Assembly: GCA_020796225.1 (NCBI GenBank)
Contig: CM036755.1
Coordinates: 40,576,306-40,640,305 of the forward strand
DNA: 64,000 nt
Direction of reading: 5' to 3'
DNA from: Arion vulgaris
Taxonomy: Eukaryota; Mollusca; Gastropoda; Stylommatophora; Arionidae
In this document: piece after piece, positions 35,975-46,140 of the stretch
How positions within the stretch are numbered: position 1 is the stretch's first letter
How the letters are laid out: every line of letters starts with the position of its first letter
The notes under the pieces: model-generated
Told to the model about the DNA's origin: nothing
The model's database searches: none
The model's input: only the letters and a program-made list of their open reading frames with translations
Made by a program: the position numbers and the translations under genes

Positions 35975-36200
35975 GAGTTGCCTTGAACTAGACAACTATA
36001 GATGTATATAGACGGTACTGTCGGAAAGAAAGTCAATGTCTAGGACATCAGAGTTGCCTTGAACTAGACAACTATAGATGTATATAGACGGTACTGTCGG
36101 AAAGAAAGTCAATGTCTAGGACATCAGAGTTGCCTTGAACTAGACAACTATAGATGTATATAGACGGTACTGTCGGAAAGAAAGTCAATGGCTAGGACAT
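35975..36200. repeat. 76-bp triplication between SINE1 and LINE1
   Basis: Three copies, nearly identical, of a 76-bp unit starting gagttgccttgaactagaca and ending gtctaggacatca. The first unit starts at the 5' end of SINE1. The last passes without a break into LINE1, whose first shared bases (acatcag) are also the end of every unit. Confidence 0.93.
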
Positions 36201-36405
36201 CAGGAAAGAAGATGAGAGGAAGACCACGAAAACGATGGAAAGATGGATTAGCAGAATTCTGTCAAAAAGCAAATATAACAATCATCCAAGCCACTAGAAC
36301 AATGCAAGACAAAACAGAAACCACGACACTGGTCAACCCCGGTAACAGTGTGACGACAAAAAGAAGAAGAAGAAGAAGAAGAAGAAGAAGAAAAAAGAAA
36401 AAAAG
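36187..36405 (+). mobile_element. LINE1 3' end
   Basis: An open frame TSGKKMRGRPRKRWKDGLAE, FCQKANITIIQAT and a stop-poor 3' tail, then gtgtgacgacaaaa followed by (GAA)n. It is the least damaged copy of the LINE1 C-terminus in the window, about 60 codons. The Arg/Lys run in the frame is the translated (GAA)n/(AGA)n tail and not protein. Confidence 0.8.
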
Positions 36406-36483
36406 ATGATGATTCTCAATTTCTATTTGTTTTCTGTTTGAATCTGAATATCTTTCTCATGTTGATAAATATAGTTGTCGCCA

Positions 36484-36695
36484 TTTATATTCTGCTATAG
36501 CCTGCCATATAATGTCTCCCATCACATTTATATTCTGCTATAACCTGCCATATAATGTCTCCCATCACATTTATATTTTCCTATAACCTGCCATATAATG
36601 TCTCTCATCACATTTATATTCTCCTATAACCTGCCATATAATGTCTCTCATCACATTTATATTCTCCTATAACCTGCCATATAATGTCTGCCATC
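36484..36695. repeat. 43-bp tandem array
   Basis: Five copies of a unit of about 43 bp, tttatattctgctataacct plus gccatataatgtctcccatc. It ends at a SINE3-like segment. Confidence 0.92.
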
Positions 36696-36729
36696 AACTG
36701 TTATTATATTTCACTGTTCGTCCGAGTGG

Positions 36730-36985
36730 TTACCGGGGCCTAAATTTGGGGCGTAAAGAATAGAACCACTGTTACCTGCTACGCATGTCGTAAGAGGCGA
36801 CTAAGGAGGTTTGGCTGAAATCGAATGCATGTGTCCGCTAGGAATGCTAACCCGAAACAAATGCTTGCAGAAAACGGATACACCAGGCCGTAAGGCGCAT
36901 AACATGGTGCAACGACCCTCACAATGAGAAATGGGATAACGGATTCTACAGTTGCCAATTTGCCTCGAGATTTAGCCACAAAGTA
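36730..36985 (+). mobile_element. SINE3-related copy, divergent
   Basis: Shares accggggcc, aaagaatagaaccactgtta and gcatgtcgtaagaggcgact with SINE3 but then continues differently (aaggaggtttggctgaaatc), the form I remember from gastropod repeats. It runs into LINE2 sequence. Confidence 0.6.
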
Positions 36986-36989
36986 AGAA

Positions 36990-37245
36990 TGTCAGACCTA
37001 CCATCACAAGGGTGGCCAAAACTTACTGCTGGAAGAGGTCGGCACAAACGGAAAAGCAGAAATCATAGGAATTATATCCTACAGAGCTACCCCCAGTGTG
37101 CAGACTTGAAAAGAGGTGGCCCACTTACACTAGCGTCCAAGACAAACTGTATGGCGTGGCTGATAATCTGAGGCAGACAGCTGCCTTTTTTAGAGATTCC
37201 GAAATCTCAATCTAGTGAGAAGGCAGAAGAAGAAGAATATTTCCC
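36990..37245 (+). mobile_element. LINE2 3' end
   Basis: Matches 48060-48237: atatcctacagagctacccc, ccaagacaaactgtatggcg, aatctgaggcagac, gagattccgaaatc and a GAA-rich end. A broken frame corresponds to ADLKR...TLASKTNCMAW/DNLRQTAAFLRD. The frame is disrupted by several shifts. Confidence 0.7.
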
Positions 37246-37544
37246 AGATATACACAGCTTGGCATATGTTCTAATGTTTCACCTTCAGCGTGTATATTCC
37301 CCTTTTTTCCCACTTTGTTTTGTTTATTGTTATTGCTTTTGTTGTCTCAATATTAATGTTCATTCTCTATCTAAGATGTCAATGCTTACATCTGCCATTA
37401 TTACATTTTGTTAGCCCATTTTTGTTTGCTGTTCGGACGATAAGAAATATTTGTCGCAAAATTATAGCTAGATAAACGGTCTCATCTTTTGTCGTCATAT
37501 CACATCTCGTATATACATTGAATTTGTCGATTTTTCAAATGATT

Positions 37545-37890
37545 TCCTCTCTCTCTCTCTCTCTCTCCTCTCTCTCTTCCTCTCTTTCTCTCTGTGTTTC
37601 TCTATTTCTCTGTGTGTCTCTCTCTTTATGTCTCTCTCTGTCTCTTTCTCTCTGGCTTATCTCTCTCTTTCTCTGTCTCTCTCTGTGTCTGTCTCACTCT
37701 CTCTCTCTCGCTGTCTCTCTCACTGTGTGTCTGTCTTACTCTCTTTCTCTGTGTGTGTCTGTCTCTATCTCACTTTCTCTCTGTCTGCCTCTGTTGTGTG
37801 TCTGTCTCTCTCTCTCTCTCTGTGACTGTCTCTCTCTCTCTATCTCTCACTCTCTCTCACGCTCTGTCTCACTCTCTCTCTCTCGCTCTG
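37545..37890. repeat. Pyrimidine-rich (TC)n/TCTGTG tract
   Basis: About 345 bp of imperfect TC dinucleotide with TCTG and TGTG interruptions. All plus-strand frames translate to Leu/Ser/Cys/Val runs. It is a simple repeat, not a gene. 37246-37544 to its left and 37891-38055 to its right hold nothing I recognise. Confidence 0.93.
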
Positions 37891-38059
37891 ATTGCTTTCC
37901 CATATTGATCTATTTCCTTCAAACTTATTCCGAAAAATTGAGGAATGAATTCTTATTATTTGAATGTTTCTCTTGTTTTTCTAGCTGCATCGTTCGATCG
38001 ATAATAATGTTGATGTGAGAAGGAGGAGGAGGAGGGTGTCAGGAAAGCGTCATTACTTT

Positions 38060-39424
38060 ATATTGAATTCATGATAGATTATCAGCAATACATGTTTTTT
38101 TATTTTTTGATAACAGCAGATTATCAGCAATACATGTTTTATATTTTTTGATATCAGCAGATTATCAGCAATACATCTTTTATATTGTTTGATATCAGCA
38201 GATTGTCAGCAATACATTTTTTATATTCTTTGATATCAGCAGATTGTCAGCAATACATGTTTTATATTCTTTGATATCGTCAGAATGTCAGCAATACATG
38301 TTTTATATTCTTTGATATCAGCAGATTGTCAGCAATACATGTTTTATATTCTTTGATATCAGCAGATTGTCAGCAATACATGTTTTATATTCTTTGATAT
38401 CAGCAGATTGTCAGCAATACATGTTTTATATTCTTTGATATCAGCAGATTATCAGCAATACATGTTTTTTATTTTTTGATATCAGCAGATTATCAGCAAT
38501 ACATGTTTTTTATTTTTTGATATCAGCAGATTGTCAGCAATACATGTTTTATATTCTTTGATATCGTCAGAATGTCAGCAATACATGTTTTATATTCTTT
38601 GATATCGTCAGAATGTCAGCAATACATGTTTTATATTCTTTGATATCAGCAGATTGTCAGCAATACATGTTTTATATTCTTTGATATCAGCAGATTGTCA
38701 GCAATACATGTTTTATATTCTTTGATATCAGCAGATTGTCAGCAATACATGTTTTATATTCTTTGATATCAGCAGATTGTCAGCAATACATGTTTTATAT
38801 TCTTTGATATCATCAGATTATCACAATACATGTTTTTATTTTTGATATCAGCAGATTATCAGCAATACATGTTTTTATTTTTGATATCAGCAGATTGTCA
38901 GCAATACATGTTTTATATTCTTTGATATCGTCAGAATGTCAGCAATACATGTTTTATATTCTTTGATATCAGCAGATTGTCAGCAATACATGTTTTATAT
39001 TCTTTGATATCAGCAGATTGTCAGCAATACATGTTTTATATTCTTTGATATCAGCAGATTGTCAGCAATACATGTTTTATATTCTTTTATATCAGCAGAT
39101 TGTCAGCATGTTTTATATTCTTTGATATCAGCAGATTATCAGCAATACATGTTTTTTATTCTTTGATATCAGCAGATTATCAGCAATACATGTTTTATAT
39201 TCTTTCATATCAGCAGATTGTCAGCAATACATGTTTTATATTCTTTGACATCAGCAGATTGTCAGCAATACATGTTTTATATTCTTTGACATCAGCAGAT
39301 TGTCAGCAATACATGTTTTATATTCTTTGACATCAGCAGATTGTCAGCAATACATGTTTTATATTCTTTGACATCAGCAGATTGTCAGCAATACATGCTT
39401 TATATTCTTTGACATCAGCAGATT
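38060..39424. repeat. 41-bp tandem array (first of two unrelated)
   Basis: About 33 copies of a unit gatatcagcagattgtcagc, aatacatgttttatattctt, t. Variants atcgtcagaa and ttgacatc are clustered, so neighbouring units are most alike. The right edge joins the 3' side of a minus-strand LINE4. Confidence 0.95.
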
Positions 39425-39449
39425 TGAATGTAACAGGATCTCTGAAGCT

Positions 39450-40340
39450 AAATGAGACCAGGATTGTACAGACTCATCATTGGTCTCTTTGTCTCAGGAG
39501 ACAATTGGTCTTACGTCACGTAGTATGTTCTGCGCTGAATCACAACGTTTCATGTGGCTGTAATGGCCTATTCTGGAGTGGCAATCCTTGCCACAGTAGC
39601 TGCAGGTAAAACTGGAGACTGAAGCTGATATATAGGATGTTCTCTCTGCTCTCTGCGCTCTCTTTTAACCTATTTAGTACTACTCGTGCAAGACCTTCCC
39701 ACGATGCTGAGCAACGAGATACCTCGGTAGTTGTTACAGTCACCACGATCACCTTTATTTTTATACAAGGTGATGATGTTTGCATCTCTCATGTCTTGAG
39801 GTACTTCTCCCTCCTCCAGCATAGGTACAATAATTCCTGCAGACTGGTCAAGAGAGTTTGTTTAGCACATTTGATTACTTCAGTATGGGGTTGGGGGTGT
39901 CGTCCGTTCTTTCCAGTTGCTTTCCGATTTGCCAGTGCAACAAAGTCGACCCCGAAGTTACCTCTCCGTGACGCATCATGTCTGGGCGATTTTTATGGAG
40001 TAGCTGAGTTGCCCAGCGTCAACTACCCCTCTCGACTTCGCTGATCGAATCCAGAGAAGTGCAAGCATGACATCTGGTATCAGTTCGGTTACAGGAGCTG
40101 CCGGTAGGATATCACTTGATGCCTGTCCGCCTTAGGGGCTCCGCTCCGGATTTTCTGTTTGGGTTTACTCCCATAGCCTTTGCCTCTCCGAGGCTCCCAC
40201 AAGGCAGTGGGGCTATTTGCCCATAGCTGGGGTCTGGATCTTGGATATCAGGGTAAATCCACTGATATCACAAGTCTGGGGGACCATACCTCCACCGAGA
40301 TTTTTTGTCGGGCTAACTCCTCAAGGACATTGTGTACAGA
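39450..40340 (-). mobile_element. LINE4 deletion derivative: RT piece fused to zinc finger
   Basis: Minus strand, right to left: 5' non-coding or early coding sequence shared with 63650-64000; then an RT N-terminal block, DMRDANIITLYKNKGDRGDC and NNYRGISLLSIVGK (about 39690-39830); then, after a deletion of most of the RT, a C-terminal zinc-finger motif CSYCGKDCHSRIGHYSHMKR (about 39540-39605). Both blocks are typical of invertebrate LINE ORF2 proteins. The copy is internally deleted and frameshifted. Confidence 0.8.
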
Positions 40341-40411
40341 CTATAGCACAAAATATTTAAGAGAATATTTCACAGAATATTGTACAGAATACTGCAGACA
40401 GATTGGAGTCT

Positions 40412-40535
40412 CCGTGTGGTGCCGGGGCCCGCAAGGGAAGCAAAGAACAGTACCATTGCGATCTACAAAACATATCGAAAGAGGCGACTGATGTAGGACC
40501 TAGGAAAGCTACCCTAGTAAATAAAAAGACAAAAA
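40412..40535 (+). mobile_element. SINE3 copy, 3'-truncated
   Basis: gtgtggtgccggggcccgca, agggaagcaaagaacagtac, then a mutated catatcgaaagaggcgactg, gatgtaggacctaggaaagc and taccctagtaaataaaaag. The 3' half is missing. 40536-40790 to its right is unassigned. Confidence 0.78.
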
Positions 40536-40790
40536 ACAAACAAAATGAGGAAATTGAATCCATCAATGTAATATTAATTTATAGAAGAATGTCAGCTATT
40601 CATGAGCACTGCAACCAAGAAATAAAGAACTCACGGAAACGTAACGAATGAAATGAGAATTGCTGAACGAGATCAACAAAAGATCAAATTATTGTGATAC
40701 ATTATCTACTGTCTTGTGGGTGGACTTGATTGTCCACTCTTGCGTTAAGCGGAGGAGGAGGGGGGGAGCTTTAATTTGAGTTCCAGAGCC

Positions 40791-41612
40791 AGATGAGTCG
40801 CTATCGTTGTGCTATGTCCGTGTTTATTTTCAGATGAGTCGCTATCGTTGTGCTATGTCCGTGTTTGTTTTCAGATGAGTCGCTATCATTGTGCTATGTC
40901 CTTGTTTATTTTCAGATGAGTCGCTATCATTGTGCTATGTCCTTGTTTATTTTCAGATGAGTCGCTATCATTGTGCTATGTCCGTGTTTATTTTCAGATG
41001 AGTCGCTATCATTGTGCTATGTCCTTGTTTATTTTCAGATGAGTCGCTATCATTGTGCTATGTCCGTGTTTATTTTCAGATGAGTCGCTATCATTGTGCT
41101 ATGTCCGTGTTTATTTTCAGATGAGTCGCTATCATTGTGCTATGTCCGTGTTTATTTTCAGATGAGTCGCTATCATTGTGCTATGTCCGTGTTTATTTTC
41201 AGATGAGTCGCTATCATTGTGCTATGTCCGTGTTTATTTTCAGATGAGTCGCTATCATTGTGCTATGTCCGTGTTTATTTTCAGATGAGTCGCTATCATT
41301 GTGCTATGTCCGTGTTTATTTTCAGATGAGTCGCTATCATTGTGCTATGTCCGTGTTTATTTTCAGATGAGTCGCTATCATTGTGCTATGTCCGTGTTTA
41401 TTTTCAGATGAGTCGCTATCATTGTGCTATGTCCGTGTTTATTTTCAGATGAGTCGCTATCATTGTGCTATGTCCGTGTTTATTTTCAGATGAGTCGCTA
41501 TCATTGTGCTATGTCCGTGTTTATTTTCAGATGAGTCGCTATCATTGTGCTATGTCCGTGTTTATTTTCAGATGAGTCGCTATCATTGTGCTATGTCCGT
41601 GTTTATTTTCAG
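40791..41612. repeat. 41-bp tandem array (second)
   Basis: Twenty copies of agatgagtcgctatcattgt, gctatgtccgtgtttatttt, c. The right-hand dozen or so are identical, so homogenisation is recent; the left-hand units differ at cgtt/catt and ccgt/cctt. The right edge joins the 3' end of a minus-strand SINE3. It is not related to the array at 38060 despite the same period. Confidence 0.97.
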
Positions 41613-41885
41613 TGTGGTTTTCTTCTTCTTCTTACGCTCCATATCGACCACTTGTTAATCACTCTGTGAGATTTGTATGTGATCTGAGTCTAAGAGCGAG
41701 TGTACGTTGTGCCAGTTATACGCCTACAAGTAGACCAGCACATTCGATTTTTACGACGCTTTTTATTTATTAGAGTAGCTTCCCTAGGTCCTACATTATT
41801 CGGCTCTTACGACATGCCTTGTAGGTCGCAGTAGTACTATTCTTTGCTTCCCTTGTGGGCCCCGGCACCACGCGGGCGAGTGTGG
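41613..41885 (-). mobile_element. SINE3 copy, near full length
   Basis: Reading the plus strand: a cttcttcttctt tail, gctccatatcgaccacttgt, atgtgatctgagtctaagag, tacaagtagaccagcaca, ctttttatttattagagtag, cttaggtcctaca-like, ctcttacgacatgccttgta and gggccccggcaccacgcggg. This is the reverse of the order seen at 12963-13216. Confidence 0.83.
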
Positions 41886-42069
41886 TCTTTATATGGTCTA
41901 TCCATCTTTTTGGTCTTCCTTCGCTCTTGCGTATTAGCATTGTGTACACATTAACATCACAATGCTGAAAACCAAACTAGAGGGAAAGGTTGAGAGCAAG
42001 CGGGAAAAAGAGAGTAACAGACATACAATAAGAGGAGCGGGTGGGGAAGTTAGTAGTGAAAATTCAGCA

Positions 42070-42175
42070 GTTTCAGTTTCAGTTATGAATTTTCATTGTA
42101 CTCCGAACATATCTATATTTGATCCGATCTACTTTGCAATATCCCCAGCAGGATACAGTGACTAATTGTACCCGT
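42070..42175 (-). mobile_element. LINE3 3' end fragment
   Basis: The minus strand matches the last 110 bp of LINE3 at 62215-62320: ctgctggggatattgcaaag, tagatcggatcaaatataga, ttcggagtacaatgaaaatt, ending in cataactgaaactgaaactg. Only the 3' end is present. Confidence 0.7.
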
Positions 42176-42385
42176 GAGAATTATGAGATAAGGAAATAAC
42201 AAGTATATAATCCACCACTAACACGTGAAATTAAACATCTACAATTAGTCTCTGATGGGGAGATGACACTTCATCTGATTTGATAATACAATGCGTAAAC
42301 AGATATCGACCCTCCCCCACCCCACCAATCCCTCGAAATCATTGTCTGTTATTTGACGTCATTGACTGGCACTGTACCCTCTACG

Positions 42386-42645
42386 CAGTGGTTCTCAAAC
42401 TGTGGTCGTGACCCTTTGAGGTCGAACGACCATTTCACAGGGTCGCCTAAGACCATCGGAAAACACATATTTATCATTATTTGAAATAAATATTGTTTAT
42501 AATTTGATGGTTGGGGTCAGACAACATGAGAACTGTATTAAAGGTCAGTATTAGAAATATTGTTTATAATTGTATGGTTGGGGGTCAGCACAACATGAGG
42601 AACTGTATTAAAGGGTCACAGTATTAGAAATATTGAGAACAACTG
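42386..42645 (+). mobile_element. SPIN-type non-autonomous hAT element
   Basis: The left terminus cagtggttctcaaactgtgg and the right terminus, inward, cagttgttctcaat are inverted repeats. Internal landmarks: ggtcgcctaagaccatcgga, aaacacatattta, atggttggg(g)gtcag, aacatgaggaactgtattaa and agggtcacag. The right half is duplicated (about 42498-42568 and 42572-42640). Candidate 8-bp flanks (cctctacg and ctgtacac) do not match cleanly, so the target duplication is unresolved. Confidence 0.85.
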
Positions 42646-42895
42646 CTGTACACCAGCTCGATGGCTATATCTTATTGACCGGGTTTCCAAGTTATTTATC
42701 GATCTTCCTTCGTTTCCAGCTCTGCGCGTGCAGCAACCACATCGTCTGTTCCAGTGCCCGCTCTCTTATTTTCTCTTCACCCACTCATTCAATCTGAATA
42801 ATTTATTCATGTTCCATTTATAGTAAATTCGTATATTTGGCATGCCATTTATTTGAGAGCTTTTCTTGAAACATTACGCACTAGAACATAATGTA

Positions 42896-43195
42896 TATAC
42901 CTCTTCTTTTTCTGCGTTCGCTTGCTGTGAATTCAGGAGTTAGCCACGACGCCTGGTATGTCGCTTCTGACTGATTTTTGCGTGAAGGCTTGCTTCTACC
43001 ATTTGACCGGAGTCCCCAGCAATGCAGGCGTGTGTATACCTCTGAAGTCGGACAAGGCACGTCTGTATGGTGGGGAACACTGATAATAAGGAAAGCAAAC
43101 CTTCACGCAAATATCAATGAAGCGCCATGCCAGGCGCCCTGACTACGTTTGAATTCATAGTGGGCGAACAAGCAATAAGAAGAAGAAAAAGAAGA
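42896..43195. mobile_element. Foldback element with about 95-bp arms
   Basis: Left arm cttctttttctgcgttcgct, tgctgtgaattcagg, ctgattttt(gcgtgaaggc). Right arm, read in reverse complement: cttctttttcttcttcttat, tgcttgttcgcccactatga, attcaaacgtagtcaggg, gatatttgcgtgaaggtttg. The arms align over roughly 95 bp around a 100-bp centre. A half copy lies in 6612-6790. It could be a foldback DNA transposon, or two inverted copies of a repeat with a GAA tail. Confidence 0.72.
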
Positions 43196-43311
43196 GTATA
43201 ATGTGACGATTGAATTCTATAAACGAGAGAGAGAGAGAGAGCATACACAAGAGAGCGAAAGACAGAGAAAGAAAGAAAGAGAATACAATTATTAAAAGAT
43301 GACAAATACAG

Positions 43312-45915
43312 ACACACATCAGCACATAAAACATGGAGTTACAGAAACACATCAGCACATAAAACATGGAGTTACAGATACACATCAGCACACAAAACAT
43401 GGAGTTACAGACACACATCAGCACATAAAACATGGAGTTACAGACACACATCAGCACATAAAACATGGAGTTACAGACACACATCAGCACATAAAACATG
43501 GAGTTACAGACACACATCAGCACATAAAACATGGAGTTACAGATACACATCAGCACACAAAACATGGAGTTACAGACACACATCAGCACATAAAACATGG
43601 AGTTACAGACACACATCAGCACATAAAACATGGAGTTACAGATACACATCAGCACATAAAACATGGAGTTACAGATACACATCAGCACATAAAACATGGA
43701 GTTACAGATACACATCAGCACATAAAACATGGAGTTACAGACACACATCAGTACACAAAACATGGAGTTACAGATACACATCAGCACATAAAACATGGAG
43801 TTACAGACACACATCAGCACATAAAACATGGAGTTACAGATACACATCAGCACATAAAACATGGAGTTACAGATACACATCAGCACATAAAACATGGAGT
43901 TACAGACACACATCAGTACACAAAACATGGAGTTACAGATACACATCAGCACATAAAACATGGAGTTACAGACACACATCAGCACATAAAACATGGAGTT
44001 ACAGATACACATCAGCACACAAAACATGGAGTTACAGATACACATCAGCACACAAAACATGGAGTTACAGATACACATCAGCACGCAAAACATGGAGTTA
44101 CAGATACACATCAGTACACAAAACATGGAGTTACAGATACACATCAGCACCCAAAACATGGAGTTACAGATACACATCAGCACGCAAAACATGGAGTTAC
44201 AGATACACATCAGCACATAAAACATGGAGTTACAGATACACATCAGCACGCAAAACATGGAGTTACAGATACACATCAGCACGCAAAACATGGAGTTACA
44301 GACACACATCAGCACGCAAAACATGGAGTTACAGATACACATCAGCACACAAAACATGGAGTTACAGATACACATCAGCACACAAAACATGGAGTTACAG
44401 ATACACATCAGCACACAAAACATGGAGTTACAGATACACATCAGCACACAAAACATGGAGTTACAGATACACATCAGCACACAAAACATGGAGTTACAGA
44501 TACACATCAGTACACAAAACATGGAGTTACAGATACACATCAGCACGCAAAACATGGAGTTACAGATACACATCAGCACATAAAACATGGAGTTACAGAT
44601 ACACATCAGCACGCAAAACATGGAGTTACAGATACACATCAGCACGCAAAACATGGAGTTACAGACACACATCAGCACGCAAAACATGGAGTTACAGATA
44701 CACATCAGCACACAAAACATGGAGTTACAGATACACATCAGCACACAAAACATGGAGTTACAGATACACATCAGCACACAAAACATGGAGTTACAGATAC
44801 ACATCAGCACACAAAACATGGAGTTACAGATACACATCAGCACACAAAACATGGAGTTACAGATACACATCAGCACGCAAAACATGGAGTTACAGATACA
44901 CATCAGCACATAAAACATGGAGTTACAGATACACATCAGCACGCAAAACATGGAGTTACAGATACACATCAGCACGCAAAACATGGAGTTACAGACACAC
45001 ATCAGTAGCAAAACATGGAGTTACAGATACACATCAGCACACAAAACATGGAGTTACAGATACACATCAGCACACAAAACATGGAGTTACAGATACACAT
45101 CAGCACACAAAACATGGAGTTACAGATACACATCAGCACACAAAACATGGAGTTACAGATACACATCAGCACACAAAACATGGAGTTACAGATACACATC
45201 AGCACACAAAACATGGAGTTACAGATACACATCAGCACGCAAAACATGGAGTTACAGATACACATCAGCACATAAAACATGGAGTTACAGATACACATCA
45301 GCACGCAAAACATGGAGTTACAGATACACATCAGCACACAAAACATGGAGTTACAGATACACATCAGCACACAAAACATGGAGTTACAGATACACATCAG
45401 TACACAAAACATGGAGTTACAGATACACATCAGCACGCAAAACATGGAGTTACAGATACACATCAGCACGCAAAACATGGAGTTACAGATACACATCAGC
45501 ACATAAAACATGGAGTTACAGATACACATCAGCACGCAAAACATGGAGTTACAGATACACATCAGCACGCAAAACATGGAGTTACAGACACACATCAGCA
45601 CGCAAAACATGGAGTTACAGATACACATCAGCACACAAAACATGGAGTTACAGATACACATCAGCACACAAAACATGGAGTTACAGATACACATCAGCAC
45701 ACAAAACATGGAGTTACAGATACACATCAGCACACAAAACATGGAGTTACAGATACACATCAGCACACAAAACATGGAGTTACAGATACACATCAGCACA
45801 CAAAACATGGAGTTACAGATACACATCAGCACACAAAACATGGAGTTACAGATACACATCAGTACACAAAACATGGAGTTACAGATACACATCAGTACGC
45901 AAAACATGGAGTTGG
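43312..45915. repeat. 33-bp tandem array, 2.6 kb
   Basis: About 79 copies of acatcagcacataaaacatg, gagttacagatac. A marked group of units (cataaaac, then gcaaaac twice, then a cacaca unit) recurs near 44212, 44575 and 44908, which is an 11- then 10-unit higher-order period. A small deletion near 45004 (cagtagcaaa) shifts all frames. Because 33 is divisible by three, several frames on both strands are open for hundreds of codons; this is not evidence of coding. Confidence 0.97.
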
Positions 45916-46140
45916 ATTCCTTTTAACCCAAACACTGCCAGTCATGCAATTCATAAAAGAACAACAGATTAAATGGTTTGGACACCTGACCAGAATGCCC
46001 TGGTATCGCCTACCACAGAGAGCCACACAGAAAAAGTATAATGAGTACAAAGCAAGAGGAAGACCACGCAAAGATGGAGCGACGGCATCAAGAACAGCCT
46101 TACGAACATGAATATCAGCTTACAAAGTGCCTTAAAACAA
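45908..46140 (+). mobile_element. LINE1-like C-terminal fragment between two arrays
   Basis: One frame gives LPVMQFIKEQQIKWFGHLTR, MPWYRLPQRAT and KKYNEYKARGRPRK; after a 1-bp frameshift another gives DGIKNSLTNMNISLQSALKQ. KWFGHL and GRPRK blocks are standard at the end of LINE ORF2 proteins. The sequence differs from 36187-36405, so it may be a sister family of LINE1. Its 3' end is the founder of the array to the right. Confidence 0.78.

Noticed and set aside
36188..36409. A small Arg/Lys-rich basic protein
   Set aside because: The N-terminal part is the LINE1 C-terminus and the basic tail is the translated GAA/AGA tail of the retrotransposon.
37518..38018. A 166-codon Leu/Ser/Cys-rich frame resembling a membrane protein
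   Set aside because: It is the translation of a (TC)n/TG-interrupted simple repeat. All three frames give similar hydrophobic strings.
38060..41612. The two 41-bp arrays being the same satellite
   Set aside because: They share only the period; unit sequences (gatatcagcagattgtcagc and agatgagtcgctatcattgt) do not align.
42378..42653. A target-site duplication around the second SPIN copy
   Set aside because: Flanking octamers cctctacg and ctgtacac share only a shifted CT-TAC pattern; an exact 8-bp duplication is not visible.
43155..45972. Open frames of 569, 351, 618 and 301 codons on both strands
   Set aside because: The 33-bp unit has no stop in several frames, so length is not evidence. 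Both strands being open over the same DNA, and the frame ending in SINE/LINE sequence, argue against a gene.
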